This document shows positions 26,383 through 36,464 of a stretch of DNA of 64,000 nt, one piece after another. A model generated the notes under the pieces. The model was given only the letters and a program-made list of their open reading frames with translations. It made no database searches and was not told the DNA's origin. The stretch is from CBDCWQ01 sp965223435. GTDB taxonomy: Bacteria > Myxococcota > Kuafuiibacteriia > Kuafuiibacteriales > Kuafuiibacteriaceae. The first letter of the stretch is position 1; each line of letters starts with the position of its first letter. The DNA lies in the NCBI GenBank assembly GCA_965223435.1, contig CBDCWQ010000020.1, positions 930,001 to 994,000 on the forward strand, in the 5' to 3' direction. Position numbers and translations under genes: made by a program.

Positions 26383-29300
26383 CTAGGGTTTACTGCGTTG
26401 TTTAAGCCGGTTGTATGCGTCGAGCGCTCGTTCTGCTTGGTCTGAAATTTCGTTCCAGACCGCGGTCGCGTCTTCGTCACTGGACCATACGGCATGGCGA
26501 TCCTTATAGCCGTGGTCTTCGAGGATTGTGCGCACGAACTTGGGAAAGACCTCGCCACCGAACCACCACATGGGTCCCGGCTGTAGAAGGTAGCGTTCGG
26601 TGGTCACGGGCAAATCCATGTTCCGAATTTTGTCCGGATCAAGGGTGGCAAAGATCTCGTAGAAATAATCTGGAGTTGTGGATCCGGTGGGTCCCAGTTT
26701 TGTGAGCAGGGCTCGAGCCGAATCGAGAAACGCTTGTTTCTCAATCTGCCCGGACTGGACCCGGGTTGCGGCTGTCGCGAAATCCTCCAGAATGAGGTCT
26801 GTGCGATCGGGAGGGCTGACACGAAAGGGGTTGGGCCCCTCAGGCGCTTGGATCATCGCCATTCTAAACATTTCTGCCCAAATACACTGGGCCTCTGTGG
26901 TGAAATAATCTTGCAGGGCAGCGGGGTCCTTTTGGAGGGACGGGTTGTTGGTGGCAATGAGTTGGAGGAGATCTTTGAAGTAAGGGTCGTTTGAGAACGT
27001 GTCGTACAGTTTTCGTTTGGCCTTTTTCGAGAAGTTCGGAAACGAAGAATGAACGAGCTCGTGATAGATGCCAGAACGGCCAGTGGGGCTTGAGAGGGGG
27101 TAAGGGCCCCACACTTTGAGAACATGTTTTTTCGAAACGTCGAAAAACAAGGTGTGCATGGGTAGAATAGGCGCGAACGAATAGGCGTAGACGGGGAAGC
27201 CCACATGCCCTCCTCGGAGGGCGCCTTCGGCGAGGTGGAGCATAAAGTAGTCCGATTCGAGCGCTTCGATCAGCGCGTTGTCGTCGTCGTCGAAGGTCAC
27301 TGGGACCGCAAACCTGACCCCTTGAAGAACGCCCTCGAAAAACGATGGGCCGATGATGCTTGCGATGTCCTGAGGCGGTAGGGGTTCCGCGTGCGTGGAC
27401 AGCGCAAGTTCGAGAAGACGCTTTTCGAGTATCTGGAACTGAGTGGGCTCCGAGGGGAGGTGAGTGAAGAGGGGCTCGCGGACGCCGCCGCGTCGCCAGT
27501 TGGTCGCGACCGCGAGGCGATGCCCGTTCTGGGTGGAGATGATGCAGAACAAGATCTCCAGCGGTGCCGAAGATGTTTGGAGCGGAACCTTGGCGGTTCC
27601 GATGGACACCTGAGGGACCCCATCAGGGTCTCGGGGAATACCGAGGATTCGGGAGGAATCGTAGATCGTGACGTCCAGGGGGGCGTCGGCATCCCAGTCC
27701 ACTAGATTCTCTAAGGAATGCTGCATTGCACCAAGCGACGTCAGGCGCATGCCGAAGACCGCCGCCTCGCTGAGGGGCTGGATGGGCTTCGGGGTCGACC
27801 GGCGGGTAAGACGCTCAATGAAGTCGACCCGCCAGGCGTTTGCTTCTGCCTCAAGCTTTTGGTACTCGGCGGATTTGGGGTGAAACGTCGTTGCGAGGAA
27901 AGGTCTGGCGCTGAGTGCGTTGCCGTCGAGGGCCATTGCGGAAAGTCCGTGCTCGAAGCGTTGGGTGAACATCGAGACGTCATGGTCTTCGTGCCAAAGG
28001 AATGCTTGTTCGAGGAGGGAAGGGAAATCGCGGTCCTGAAATTCGGGGGCTACGATGGTGCGCGTGATGCTTTGTCCTTGAGCGGTTTGGAGGATAAGCT
28101 CGCGTCGCGAACCGAGTGTTGGGGAGAGGATAGCCTCCTGTTGAAGGACGGCGATGAGGAGTCCGAAGAGTGCCCGCAGGTTGGCGGCGGTGACGGGACC
28201 GGCCACTGCGTAGATATGCGCTTCTTCCGATGTGCCGTCGCGACTTATGTGAAAAGACTCACTTTCGTCGTCTCCAATGAGGATACGCAATCGCAAGTCG
28301 CGAAGCAGACCGGTAAACTGCTCATCTCGTTCAAGAAGCTGAAATAGGGCGCGAAGCCCTGCCTGGTTCCCGTCATATTTCTTGGCATAGTAAAGCACGT
28401 GTTCTTTGAAGGCCTCGTAAAAAAATGAGTCGAAAACCGTGCCTGAAACGCGGCGCCCCCCCCGGGTTGAGTCGTTTTGTTCGGCGGTCGGCGTGTCTGG
28501 GGCTTGGTTTTCTTTCGCCGGAAGGGGCACGCGCGGGTTCGGTTCCGGTGTGTTGCTCCTTGGTGGATTGGTGTCGTCTGCCGGATTGGAGCCCGCGGTA
28601 TGGGTGATCACGCAGCGGCCGGGCAGGTTACCGGACCCTGGCACCCAGCCCACCTGGGCTCCGGGGAAGCGGGACACATAAGTGGGACCGAGCGTACGGC
28701 AAGTGTCTTCGTCGAGGCGGCTCAGGTCGTTTTGCAGCGCGTCCCACAGGGGCCCTGAAGACTGCGGGGCGACGTACTGGGGCAAGAGCACCGTCCAGTA
28801 GTACACGGAGGCCCGAAAGGCTTCCGGCACTTGGTCGAGCCATGCGGTCCCCGAGGGAGACTCGGGGATGATGGTTTGGGCATCGCGAGAATCCGGTGCG
28901 GCCCCTTGGTTTTCGAGGGTGTGGATGAGCTCGGCGAGGTCGATTTGATGGAAGTCTGGCGTAAGGGCCAGGGCTCTGAGTTCGCGGAAGAGGTCGGCGG
29001 TGAAGCCGGGCTCGTTCGGGGTGGAGTCGGCGCTTGGCTTGAGCCACGGAACCTGTTGGTCGAGGACCGCACCCACGATCGTTTCAGGGCTGAGTTCGGT
29101 GTCGAGCCGATACACGGAGATAGGCTCGCCAGTGGGGAGGCCCAGGCGGTAGAGGTCTTTGAGCATGCCTTCGCTCGGGCCGTAGACTTCTTTCACCAGC
29201 CCATAGATGGCATCGGCTTCAAATTCGACGGTTGAAGTGGCAAACCCGCCTTGGACATGGCTCTGCTGGATGCGTGTGTGGCGAATGAGGGCTTCGTCTT

Positions 29301-32300
29301 TGAAAAACAGCCCCAAAAAGGTGACTTCATCTTCGGGGACGGTGCCGACAAAGGTCCAAGGCTCCGTGTGTACGTTGGGGGCTTGGTTCAAGTGAATGAG
29401 GGTGGTCCACGTCTCGACCTGTCCGGTGGACAAGGCGACGATGCTGGCCAACGCAGTCCCTGCGGCCAGGAGTTGACTGGTTGCGAACGAGGTGCCTGGG
29501 CTGAACTCGTCTATCGACGCTGCACCCTTTTTGATGACGTTGGCCAGGACCGTGCCGGGTTTGGTGGCGCGTGCGCCCGAGCCGAGGGTGCTTTGAGCTT
29601 CGGGGTAGATGACCCCCACCGACCCGTCCGACCGAGGGGCCTTGGTATCGACCCAGGTTGCTCCGCTTTGGCTTTGGAAGCCGACGAAGGCTTCGTGGCC
29701 TCCGTACAGTCCCAGCGAAACCACGTTCTTATGAGCCAAAGAGGACGCGGCCAAGCGCTCGGGATCCCACACGCGCCCGGTGCCGACTATCCCCCTGAGT
29801 CCCGCCCAGTCCTGGTTGAGTTCGCGGTAGACATCGATGAACCAGATGGCCGCCGTACTGGAAGCCAGGAGTGTGGATAGATCCTGGATCCGCTGGCTGG
29901 AGTAACGAAACCCGTGATCTTTCACAAAAAGCTGGACACCGTTCCAGAGGGCGCGGGTTTGGTCCGCAAAATGTCCGGCGTCGGGATGTTCGGGATAGGC
30001 GCGGGCAAAACGGGCGAGGCCCAAGATGAGGCCGGTGGTCGCTTCGAGATGATACGAGGACTCCTGAAGGACGCTGGGAGAAATGTAGGGGTCGCGGAAC
30101 GTGTTCTGAAAATAGTGGGCGCCGAGGTAGGTTCTTCCGGCAAAGGGGAGAGGCTTGACGAACTGAAGCTCGGTGTATCGCAGGCATCGGGCCAGTCGTT
30201 CGATGTATTCAGGCTGCTCGGGCAAAAGGCCATGGTCCACGGACAGAGAAAGCCAGCTGCAGTTGTCGATGGCGACGTGGTTGCTGGCCGAAAAATGTAA
30301 ATCCTCTCCCGTTCCCGAGAAGTGGCCACCGGTCACGATGCGTCCCAGATCCTGCGCCTCGAGGGCTTCCTCAAGCGCTGGTCTTCGCGGGTCGTCGGGT
30401 CCGGTTTGCCGCAGGGTGTAGGCGAGGTCCTGGGTGTATTCTTGGTCGTCCCAAAGAAGCACAAAAATGCCGTCGCGCAGTTCGTCTCTAAACACCTCGA
30501 GTTCGGTGAAATCTTGAAGACCGATTTTTTCTTGGTGCCTCAGGGCGTGATTCAACACGCTCAGTACATCCAGGTTGTGTTCGGTGACCACATTGCTGGC
30601 CAAGACGCGGGTTTTGAGGCGCTGGTGATCCTGTTCGGTCAGTACGCGTGGCTCAAGTTTCGTGGGTGGGGCTCCGGGCGTGTGTCGAAAGCGCGCAACC
30701 TCGGGCGCGCGGTCTTCGGTGAACGCGTCGTACCCGATGGCGTCGAGTACGCTGTAATACCCCCATTGAACCGACTCCTCCTCTTCTGTGAAGAGCGCGG
30801 AGGGGTTTTCGGCTACGGTGAGGCCTTGGGCGGTCCACCCGGCGGTCACGAGACTGACCGTGTGGTCTGTACCCGGGGCCACGAGCCGTCGCCGGTGGAC
30901 GAGGAGCCCTCGAATGGCCTCTTCGTAACAACCCCGGATCGCAATTTGTTCTTTGTCGCTCAGGCTGTCGAAGGCCTCCGATGCGACAAAGACCCCGAGT
31001 CCGTGAATGGCCCACGCGTTGGCGCCGGTGACCAGCCTTCGGTCCTTCCAGTTGTCTCCCGCCGTGTTCCAAGAAAAGGGCCACCCGAGAATCACGGTCC
31101 GGCCTTCGTGGTGGCCTTTTTCGGCGTGCGCACACAAATAACGTGCCATGCCCTGGGCCGCCGCCTGGGACACCTTGTCTTGTTGTTTCGAGAGCTGAGC
31201 CACCGCGATGCCTTGGGTGTAGACCCAAACCCGTTCGAAGCTTGCCAGGTATCTCGCGTCGGATGCCACCCCTGGTTCCTCAAGTGGCGATGCAAGGCCG
31301 GTCGATGCGTCACCCGGTTGTGGATTTGCCTCTGGTGCGTATTCAACCTGGAACACCCAGGTTTGTTGGGTCGCTTCGTCGACGACGGTGCGCATCATTC
31401 GATCTCTTGCTTCGATCGCCCTTTGGTAGTTGCCCGCGGCCCCCGAGGCATAGGCCAAGAGCGTCGTGGCCGAAGCGCGGCCAGTTGGGTCCTCTTCACT
31501 TTGGACCAAAAGGGTGGTGTCGGTTTCGTGGGTCATCCTGACGAAGGTGGCTTGCCCGTTTTGGAGTTGAACCGTGGCCGGTGGGCTCTTTCCGTCGACC
31601 AAGGCCAGCGCTTGGGCGTTCTCGGACCTGAACGCCGGGTTCGCGGCGTTCTCGGACCTGAACGTTGCGTCCTTTGTCTCCCAATGGGTGAGTGCCTGGT
31701 CGATGGGCCCTCCGTTGGGCCGGACCTGACTGAGCGGGATTGGGTCTGGGACCGCTTGGTCTACGGCTTCTCGACCAGGTCGTAGTGGGTTGGTGCCCGT
31801 ATGCGGGCTCCCTTGGCGGATGCCGCCTGGACCGCGGGGCGCTACGCCGAGATGGACTTTGCCGTCGTTGCGGACGCGCATGTCGTACGCATTGACCGCC
31901 GTGATGGTGAACTGGGTGCTTTGGCCGACGGTGAGGGGACCCGCGTGGGTGATTTCGTAGCGGCGCGTTTCGCGGGCGCGGGCGGCACGGGTGGTCACGA
32001 TGCGGGTTCCCGGTTGTGGGTCGATTTCGCTACGCACCCAGGTAGCGACGAAGAGCGCTTGGTGGCCACTGAGGGCGGGGACGCCGATGGGATCGTCGAA
32101 TAGGCTTTCGTGATGGGCTCCGTTTTCGTGATGGGTCCTGTGAAGGGGTATTGGAGGATAAAGATTCAGCGTGTCTCGGTCCCAGACCTGTAGGTCTCGG
32201 GTGCGCAAGATGTCGATTTTCGGCGCCGGCGGGCTCGCGCGGCCCGGCGCCCCGAGGTGATAGACCAGAAGGCCTACTTCTCCGTCGTGGGTGGCGGCGG

Positions 32301-34866
32301 CGTCGGGGAGATATCCGTGGGCGACCTGGGTGCCTGGGGACCAGGTGATGCCGCCGTCGAGGGATTGGGTGACAAAGATGGGATTCTGGCCTGGAATATG
32401 GGCCTTGCCTGAGGGGCCATCGCTGTAGACCGCGACCAGATGGCCTGGCTTTTTGACCGCCAGCTTGGGGGCATCGTGCCGACCTTCATGAAGGGGGCTT
32501 TGAAGCGGTGCGACCACGGCATGGCGCCAGTCTTGCCGGACCCCATTTTGGAACGTGCCCACTTTGAAGCCCTCTTCGACGGGGACTTCGGCGGTCTTCC
32601 ATTCGAGGAGCCCCTCACGCATCGGCCACACCGGGTCGTCGCGCATGCCGGTCGATGGCTCGGACCATGCGTCTTCGACCAGGGGCCGTTGCGCGATGCG
32701 GATTTGGTCTTCTTCGTGCCAGGTCCCATCGTAGAGGTACTGGTGGTGCGTTTTGTTGTCGGGGGTATCAGACCCGGCGCCCTCTTGGGGCCCGCTTGGG
32801 TTGGTGCCCGGCGTTTCTTCGAGGTGCCTTTGGGGTTCTAGGTCGTGGGCTCTTTTTTGCCAAATCTCTTGAAATCCTACTTGCGCGATGCGCGTGCCGG
32901 GTTGAGGGCAAGTCCCCTCGGCTTCGTCCGGCGTGACATTTTTCTCGAGGGGCCAGTCCGGATTGGGAACCGCTCGGTTGTCCCACATGCGGTCTTGGTG
33001 GGCGATGATACTGACCGCGTCGTCGTCGATGGTAAGCGACGGATTGTAGACAAAGGCCTCTTCGGTTCGGGTCCGGTAGGGCCCGAACGCCTCACCGGTT
33101 TTAGGGTTGGTTTCGAGCGCGTAGCTGTAAGCTTCGTGAGACCATTCGATGCAGCCGCATGGGGCCATAGGCTTGCGGCAAAGAGGGTTTTTGTGGGCGA
33201 GGGCGTAGGAAACCACAAGGTCGTTTTTTTCACGAACCACGACGTCAAAAACGTTCTCGGGTTCTTTGGTGAAGTCTTTGAGGTAGTAGACCTTGTGGGC
33301 CTCACCCCACACCAGGTGAAGGTGACCGAAGCGGTCGTATCCCAAACTGAGCCCTCGCTTCCAGGCGTCGTTTTTGCGCACGGTCCTGGGCGCAAAAAAG
33401 TGCGCTCCGCGACTATGACTTTCGGCCACGCGGACGAGGCTTTGTTTCGGTTGTGCTTTCGGACCGGTTTGGGTCTGGGTCCACGCGACCGAAACCTTGT
33501 CGCCGTGCGCCGCAATGGCCAGATCGGTGATGGCCCAACCGTCCCCGGGGGCAGCGAGCGTCTTGTTGGTCTCGAAACTTCGGTCTTGGGCTGCTTTTTT
33601 GCTGCGACGATAGGCCACTTCGAAGTTTTGCGACCGACTCGGTCGAGCTACGTGGACCAAGTGGGCCCAAGTGCGGTCGTCGTGGGTGACAAGCGCGACT
33701 TTGGGAAGCGCGACAAACAGCCCTCTCGGGCTGACCGCAGCCGGTGCTTCGAAAGTGCCCGGATCCGACGGGGGCATGGCAGCAACGCCCGGGCCAAAAA
33801 ACCGTCGCTGAAGCGCGTCGATGAGAGGCATCCACGCACTGCTCCCACGTTCGTCCCAGACGACGCCCTCAATGGGCGAAAAGCGTTCGCTCAGTTCGGC
33901 GATGAGCTCGGCCACGCGGAGGACGGCACCTTTTTGCGGCAGTTCGGGGTTTGTTTCGGACAGCGATGCATCCGAGTTTTGTGGGGACTCGCCGATATGA
34001 ATGCGAAGAAGCGGCGGAAGCTGAGCGCCAGGCGGCTGGTTTTCGATGATGTTCCAGGCTCCTGAGGCCGTTTGGGTCACGGTAAAATGGGCCGAACTTT
34101 CTGGCGCGATGGACCCTGGGGCCTGCATGGCGCCCCGAGCGGTCGAATCTTCGGTGGCGGATTCAAGAACGATGTGGGTTGGCAACGCCGGGTCCAAGGG
34201 CCGAGGTGCAGGTCCATTCGGGGTGGGGCCAGAGAATGGACAGGTCTCGATGAGCGTCCGCGCGGTCTCGAGGGACCATTTGGAGCCAAGACAATCGTCT
34301 TGAAAGGGCGCGCCCGCCTCTTCAAGGAACGCATGGTAGCCATAGCCAGGCTCGAGAGCGTCCCCCACGCGAACCCGTTTGTATCGCTGTGCCTGAGCAT
34401 CCCATCGCGAGACCCGAAGGATGTTGGGATCTGCATAGACCGTCTCCTCGGGCACGGTGAACATATTCCAGCCCGCAGGTACCAAAGCGGCCGCCGGCGA
34501 TGCGGCCATGGGAAGCTCCAGACCGCTTTTTGCGAAAACCCACACGACTCGGGCCTGGTCGCTCGGTTCGCTTGCACGTGCCGTCGGGTCGAGGCCTTCT
34601 GGTCTGCAAGAAACCTGTTCGGATCGTTCAATCCCGTCCGCGGCCGGGTCCCCCTCGGATGGCCTGCCTGTCGCCCACAAGGTGAGCCCCAGCCGCGTCC
34701 ACGCGCACCGGTGTTCGGGATTGGAGGGTGCGGCCACAAGGTTCCAACCGGCCTGAATCTGGACCGACCCTTGGATCTCGGCTCGGGCCAAGGGCGTCAG
34801 ACCACATCCAAGAATCCATGCGAGGAAACCCATCACCTGACGGCGATATCTTGCTTGGTACGTCAT
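26383..34866 (-). CDS. giant secreted protein: Asp-box region, helical toroid-like domain, C-terminal HExxH zincin
   Basis: A 2827-residue protein with a signal peptide ending LARA-E (about residue 29). Near the N-terminus are modules of the GWNLVAAPS / GYGYHAFLEE type. An Asp-box, SLDGGITW, lies near residue 838 within a sialidase-like beta-propeller region (about 350-960). A long mainly helical region follows (about 1170-1850), including WPFSWNTAGDNWKDR, reminiscent of alpha/alpha-toroid glycan enzymes. A C-terminal zincin shows HELVH at 2602-2606 and, 63 residues after the first histidine, a WAEMFRMA helix (E2665) resembling the glutamate-bearing helix of anthrax lethal-factor-type (M34) domains. 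GGGGGAAAAA precedes the ATG. The domain limits are estimates by eye. Confidence 0.8.
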   Translation of the reverse strand: MTYQARYRRQVMGFLAWILGCGLTPLARAEIQGSVQIQAGWNLVAAPSNPEHRCAWTRLGLTLWATGRPSEGDPAADGIERSEQVSCRPEGLDPTARASEPSDQARVVWVFAKSGLELPMAASPAAALVPAGWNMFTVPEETVYADPNILRVSRWDAQAQRYKRVRVGDALEPGYGYHAFLEEAGAPFQDDCLGSKWSLETARTLIETCPFSGPTPNGPAPRPLDPALPTHIVLESATEDSTARGAMQAPGSIAPESSAHFTVTQTASGAWNIIENQPPGAQLPPLLRIHIGESPQNSDASLSETNPELPQKGAVLRVAELIAELSERFSPIEGVVWDERGSSAWMPLIDALQRRFFGPGVAAMPPSDPGTFEAPAAVSPRGLFVALPKVALVTHDDRTWAHLVHVARPSRSQNFEVAYRRSKKAAQDRSFETNKTLAAPGDGWAITDLAIAAHGDKVSVAWTQTQTGPKAQPKQSLVRVAESHSRGAHFFAPRTVRKNDAWKRGLSLGYDRFGHLHLVWGEAHKVYYLKDFTKEPENVFDVVVREKNDLVVSYALAHKNPLCRKPMAPCGCIEWSHEAYSYALETNPKTGEAFGPYRTRTEEAFVYNPSLTIDDDAVSIIAHQDRMWDNRAVPNPDWPLEKNVTPDEAEGTCPQPGTRIAQVGFQEIWQKRAHDLEPQRHLEETPGTNPSGPQEGAGSDTPDNKTHHQYLYDGTWHEEDQIRIAQRPLVEDAWSEPSTGMRDDPVWPMREGLLEWKTAEVPVEEGFKVGTFQNGVRQDWRHAVVAPLQSPLHEGRHDAPKLAVKKPGHLVAVYSDGPSGKAHIPGQNPIFVTQSLDGGITWSPGTQVAHGYLPDAAATHDGEVGLLVYHLGAPGRASPPAPKIDILRTRDLQVWDRDTLNLYPPIPLHRTHHENGAHHESLFDDPIGVPALSGHQALFVATWVRSEIDPQPGTRIVTTRAARARETRRYEITHAGPLTVGQSTQFTITAVNAYDMRVRNDGKVHLGVAPRGPGGIRQGSPHTGTNPLRPGREAVDQAVPDPIPLSQVRPNGGPIDQALTHWETKDATFRSENAANPAFRSENAQALALVDGKSPPATVQLQNGQATFVRMTHETDTTLLVQSEEDPTGRASATTLLAYASGAAGNYQRAIEARDRMMRTVVDEATQQTWVFQVEYAPEANPQPGDASTGLASPLEEPGVASDARYLASFERVWVYTQGIAVAQLSKQQDKVSQAAAQGMARYLCAHAEKGHHEGRTVILGWPFSWNTAGDNWKDRRLVTGANAWAIHGLGVFVASEAFDSLSDKEQIAIRGCYEEAIRGLLVHRRRLVAPGTDHTVSLVTAGWTAQGLTVAENPSALFTEEEESVQWGYYSVLDAIGYDAFTEDRAPEVARFRHTPGAPPTKLEPRVLTEQDHQRLKTRVLASNVVTEHNLDVLSVLNHALRHQEKIGLQDFTELEVFRDELRDGIFVLLWDDQEYTQDLAYTLRQTGPDDPRRPALEEALEAQDLGRIVTGGHFSGTGEDLHFSASNHVAIDNCSWLSLSVDHGLLPEQPEYIERLARCLRYTELQFVKPLPFAGRTYLGAHYFQNTFRDPYISPSVLQESSYHLEATTGLILGLARFARAYPEHPDAGHFADQTRALWNGVQLFVKDHGFRYSSQRIQDLSTLLASSTAAIWFIDVYRELNQDWAGLRGIVGTGRVWDPERLAASSLAHKNVVSLGLYGGHEAFVGFQSQSGATWVDTKAPRSDGSVGVIYPEAQSTLGSGARATKPGTVLANVIKKGAASIDEFSPGTSFATSQLLAAGTALASIVALSTGQVETWTTLIHLNQAPNVHTEPWTFVGTVPEDEVTFLGLFFKDEALIRHTRIQQSHVQGGFATSTVEFEADAIYGLVKEVYGPSEGMLKDLYRLGLPTGEPISVYRLDTELSPETIVGAVLDQQVPWLKPSADSTPNEPGFTADLFRELRALALTPDFHQIDLAELIHTLENQGAAPDSRDAQTIIPESPSGTAWLDQVPEAFRASVYYWTVLLPQYVAPQSSGPLWDALQNDLSRLDEDTCRTLGPTYVSRFPGAQVGWVPGSGNLPGRCVITHTAGSNPADDTNPPRSNTPEPNPRVPLPAKENQAPDTPTAEQNDSTRGGRRVSGTVFDSFFYEAFKEHVLYYAKKYDGNQAGLRALFQLLERDEQFTGLLRDLRLRILIGDDESESFHISRDGTSEEAHIYAVAGPVTAANLRALFGLLIAVLQQEAILSPTLGSRRELILQTAQGQSITRTIVAPEFQDRDFPSLLEQAFLWHEDHDVSMFTQRFEHGLSAMALDGNALSARPFLATTFHPKSAEYQKLEAEANAWRVDFIERLTRRSTPKPIQPLSEAAVFGMRLTSLGAMQHSLENLVDWDADAPLDVTIYDSSRILGIPRDPDGVPQVSIGTAKVPLQTSSAPLEILFCIISTQNGHRLAVATNWRRGGVREPLFTHLPSEPTQFQILEKRLLELALSTHAEPLPPQDIASIIGPSFFEGVLQGVRFAVPVTFDDDDNALIEALESDYFMLHLAEGALRGGHVGFPVYAYSFAPILPMHTLFFDVSKKHVLKVWGPYPLSSPTGRSGIYHELVHSSFPNFSKKAKRKLYDTFSNDPYFKDLLQLIATNNPSLQKDPAALQDYFTTEAQCIWAEMFRMAMIQAPEGPNPFRVSPPDRTDLILEDFATAATRVQSGQIEKQAFLDSARALLTKLGPTGSTTPDYFYEIFATLDPDKIRNMDLPVTTERYLLQPGPMWWFGGEVFPKFVRTILEDHGYKDRHAVWSSDEDATAVWNEISDQAERALDAYNRLKQRSKP
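31616..31664. repeat. in-frame direct repeat inside the giant gene
   Basis: GCGTTCTCGGACCTGAACG occurs at 31616-31634 and again at 31646-31664, 30 bases apart, encoding two FRSENA motifs. It looks like a recent in-frame tandem duplication of ten codons, partly diverged between copies. Confidence 0.75.
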
Positions 34867-35224
34867 TTTTTCCCCCGTCCCGCGTAGACAGCGCTCCCCC
34901 CGGGGCTGTTCCGCCCGGCATCCAAACGAGATTCGATACGTTCAGTCAACGATTTGTTCGCAGATTGACTTGCTATTGCTGGACCTCGGCCTGGACGAGC
35001 TCTTGGGAAGCAGATGGTGGCATCGGGCGCTCGGCCCAAAATCTATCGGAGGAGGACCGCTTGCGCCCAAAGAAGCGGTTCGGTGTGTCGGGCCCTCGGT
35101 CACTCATGCGAAACTCAGGAATGAGATCATCTCGAAAACGTCACCCGCGCTGAAGCCCTTGACCAGAAACAATAGGACAAGCCGATGCTTTTCGATCGGT
35201 GCCGGCTTGCTCAAATGCGACGCG
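34867..35224. other. intergenic region, no supported gene
   Basis: About 358 bases upstream of the giant gene and downstream of the truncated permease. Open frames here (for example one from 34970 on the plus strand and a 44-codon frame near 35115-34980 on the minus strand) show no family motif. Given the adjacent truncated permease, this may be decayed sequence. Confidence 0.5.
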
Positions 35225-36157
35225 TCACAACTCTGCGCTATGGGTTGAGGTCGATCGATGAGGGTAAATAATAGTGCCTGTCCCCCTAGATCCAGATCCG
35301 AGCGCGCGGCCCATGATTTTGGGCTCTAAGAAGTTGCTGATGCTGGCGTTGATGGCCACGTAACCCAGGGCGATGATGCTTGCATTCACGAATCCCAGAT
35401 CCACCAGCGCGAGCAGAACCGCGGGGATGCCGGCGACGATGCTTCCGATCACGGGTACGAAGTTGAGTACGAAAGCCAAGACCCCCCAAAGAAGGGCGTT
35501 CTCAACCCCCCACACCGCCGTCCATATAAAAACCACCAATCCTGTGAGGCCGCTCATGACGGTCTTGACCACCAGATACCGCTGCATATCGTAAAGCGCA
35601 CGTAGCCATTCGGCGCGCGAGCGGCCGGTGCCCTCCGAGAGAAGCTGAAGCTTTTCCTCGGCGCTCGCCCCCTCCACGATCATGAAGATGGTAAACACAA
35701 AAACGGCAAGCATAGTGGTGATGAGGCTGGCCACTCCACGCACTGCATCCAGGGCAGTGCCCAAAGCCCGCTCGTGCACATCCATAGAACCAAGGGATTC
35801 CGCCAGGGTGGGCATCTCGTGCAAAAGAAGCCAGTTGATGGCGCCGGTGCGAAGCTCGGTGGCCGAGCGCTGAAGACGGGGTACTGCGTCGCCGAGTTCT
35901 CGCCCTGCGTAGACGAAGAGGGCAAAGATGGCGACCAGGAGGGCAAAGACCAACACCACGCTCACGATGGTGGTGAGCATCAGGGGCATTCGCTTTTGTC
36001 TCAGCCAACGGGCGAGGGGACGTACCGCCAAGGCGATGGTGAGTGCGAGCAAGACTGGGACCACCACCGGCGCGGCAAGCTTAAGACCCACAAATACGAT
36101 GACCAGGGAGGCAAACATTCCTAAAACCCCGCGACGTTGAGTGCGCGCCCCGTCCAT
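35225..36157 (-). CDS. AI-2E-type (PerM) membrane transporter, 3'-truncated
   Basis: A 310-residue polytopic protein with the AI-2E transporter pattern: paired N-terminal helices (VVVPVLLALTIALAVRPLARW), a central soluble part, and C-terminal motifs WGVLAFVLNFVPVIGSIVAG and NFLEPKIMGRALG. Family members continue from that last motif for another 40-60 residues with two more hydrophobic stretches. Here the frame instead runs into SGSRGTGTIIYPH and stops. The break coincides with the motif at 35270-35285. The gene is therefore probably truncated and non-functional. The substrate of the family is generally unknown. Confidence 0.8.
   Translation of the reverse strand: MDGARTQRRGVLGMFASLVIVFVGLKLAAPVVVPVLLALTIALAVRPLARWLRQKRMPLMLTTIVSVVLVFALLVAIFALFVYAGRELGDAVPRLQRSATELRTGAINWLLLHEMPTLAESLGSMDVHERALGTALDAVRGVASLITTMLAVFVFTIFMIVEGASAEEKLQLLSEGTGRSRAEWLRALYDMQRYLVVKTVMSGLTGLVVFIWTAVWGVENALLWGVLAFVLNFVPVIGSIVAGIPAVLLALVDLGFVNASIIALGYVAINASISNFLEPKIMGRALGSGSRGTGTIIYPHRSTSTHSAEL
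35270..35285. other. AATAGTGCCTGTCCCC motif at permease breakpoint
   Basis: The sequence AATAGTGCCTGTCCCC sits exactly where the permease loses family similarity. Motifs of the GGGGACAGGCAC kind are, from memory, found near RAYT/IS200-type elements in many genomes; I cannot confirm this here, and no transposase is present. Confidence 0.3.
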
Positions 36158-36277
36158 GGTGATTGTACCCTCGGTGCTTCGGACTTGAAACGCAAGGGGG
36201 CTGCTTATGGGGCAGGCTGATGGTCAGTCGAGCTTGTCCGCCCTGACACGACGGGAGATCTTGGCCCTGGCTGCAAT

Positions 36278-36388
36278 ATTGTGGACGACTCTGAAGATCT
36301 CATCCACAAGGCGGTCGGTTGGATGCTCCGAGAAATAGGCAATCGAAACTGCCGCATTGAGGAGGCATTCCTACGCAAACACTACAGG
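36278..36388 (+). pseudogene. remnant of a DNA alkylation repair (AlkD-type) gene
   Basis: One frame encodes IVDDSEDLIHKAVGWMLREI and continues GNRNCRIEEAFLRKHYR. That matches the conserved C-terminal part of AlkD-family HEAT-repeat glycosylases (consensus DLIHKAVGWMLREVGK and a following FL-KHY). The motif TMPRTMLRYAIE expected next is missing, and the upstream frame contains nothing like the AlkD body. It is therefore a short fossil between the truncated permease and the CBM-like lipoprotein genes. The stretch 36158-36464 otherwise shows no gene. Confidence 0.7.
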
Positions 36389-36464
36389 TACTTTCGTGTA
36401 CGCTCCACGAGCTCCTCGGGCCAGGCTTTGCCTAGCACCTGGCTTCGAACTTGTGCGTTCCTGT

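Noticed and set aside
30322..31785. A 487-codon plus-strand frame inside the giant gene
   Set aside because: It lies wholly antisense to a continuous 2827-codon frame with a signal peptide and domains; no motif was seen in it.
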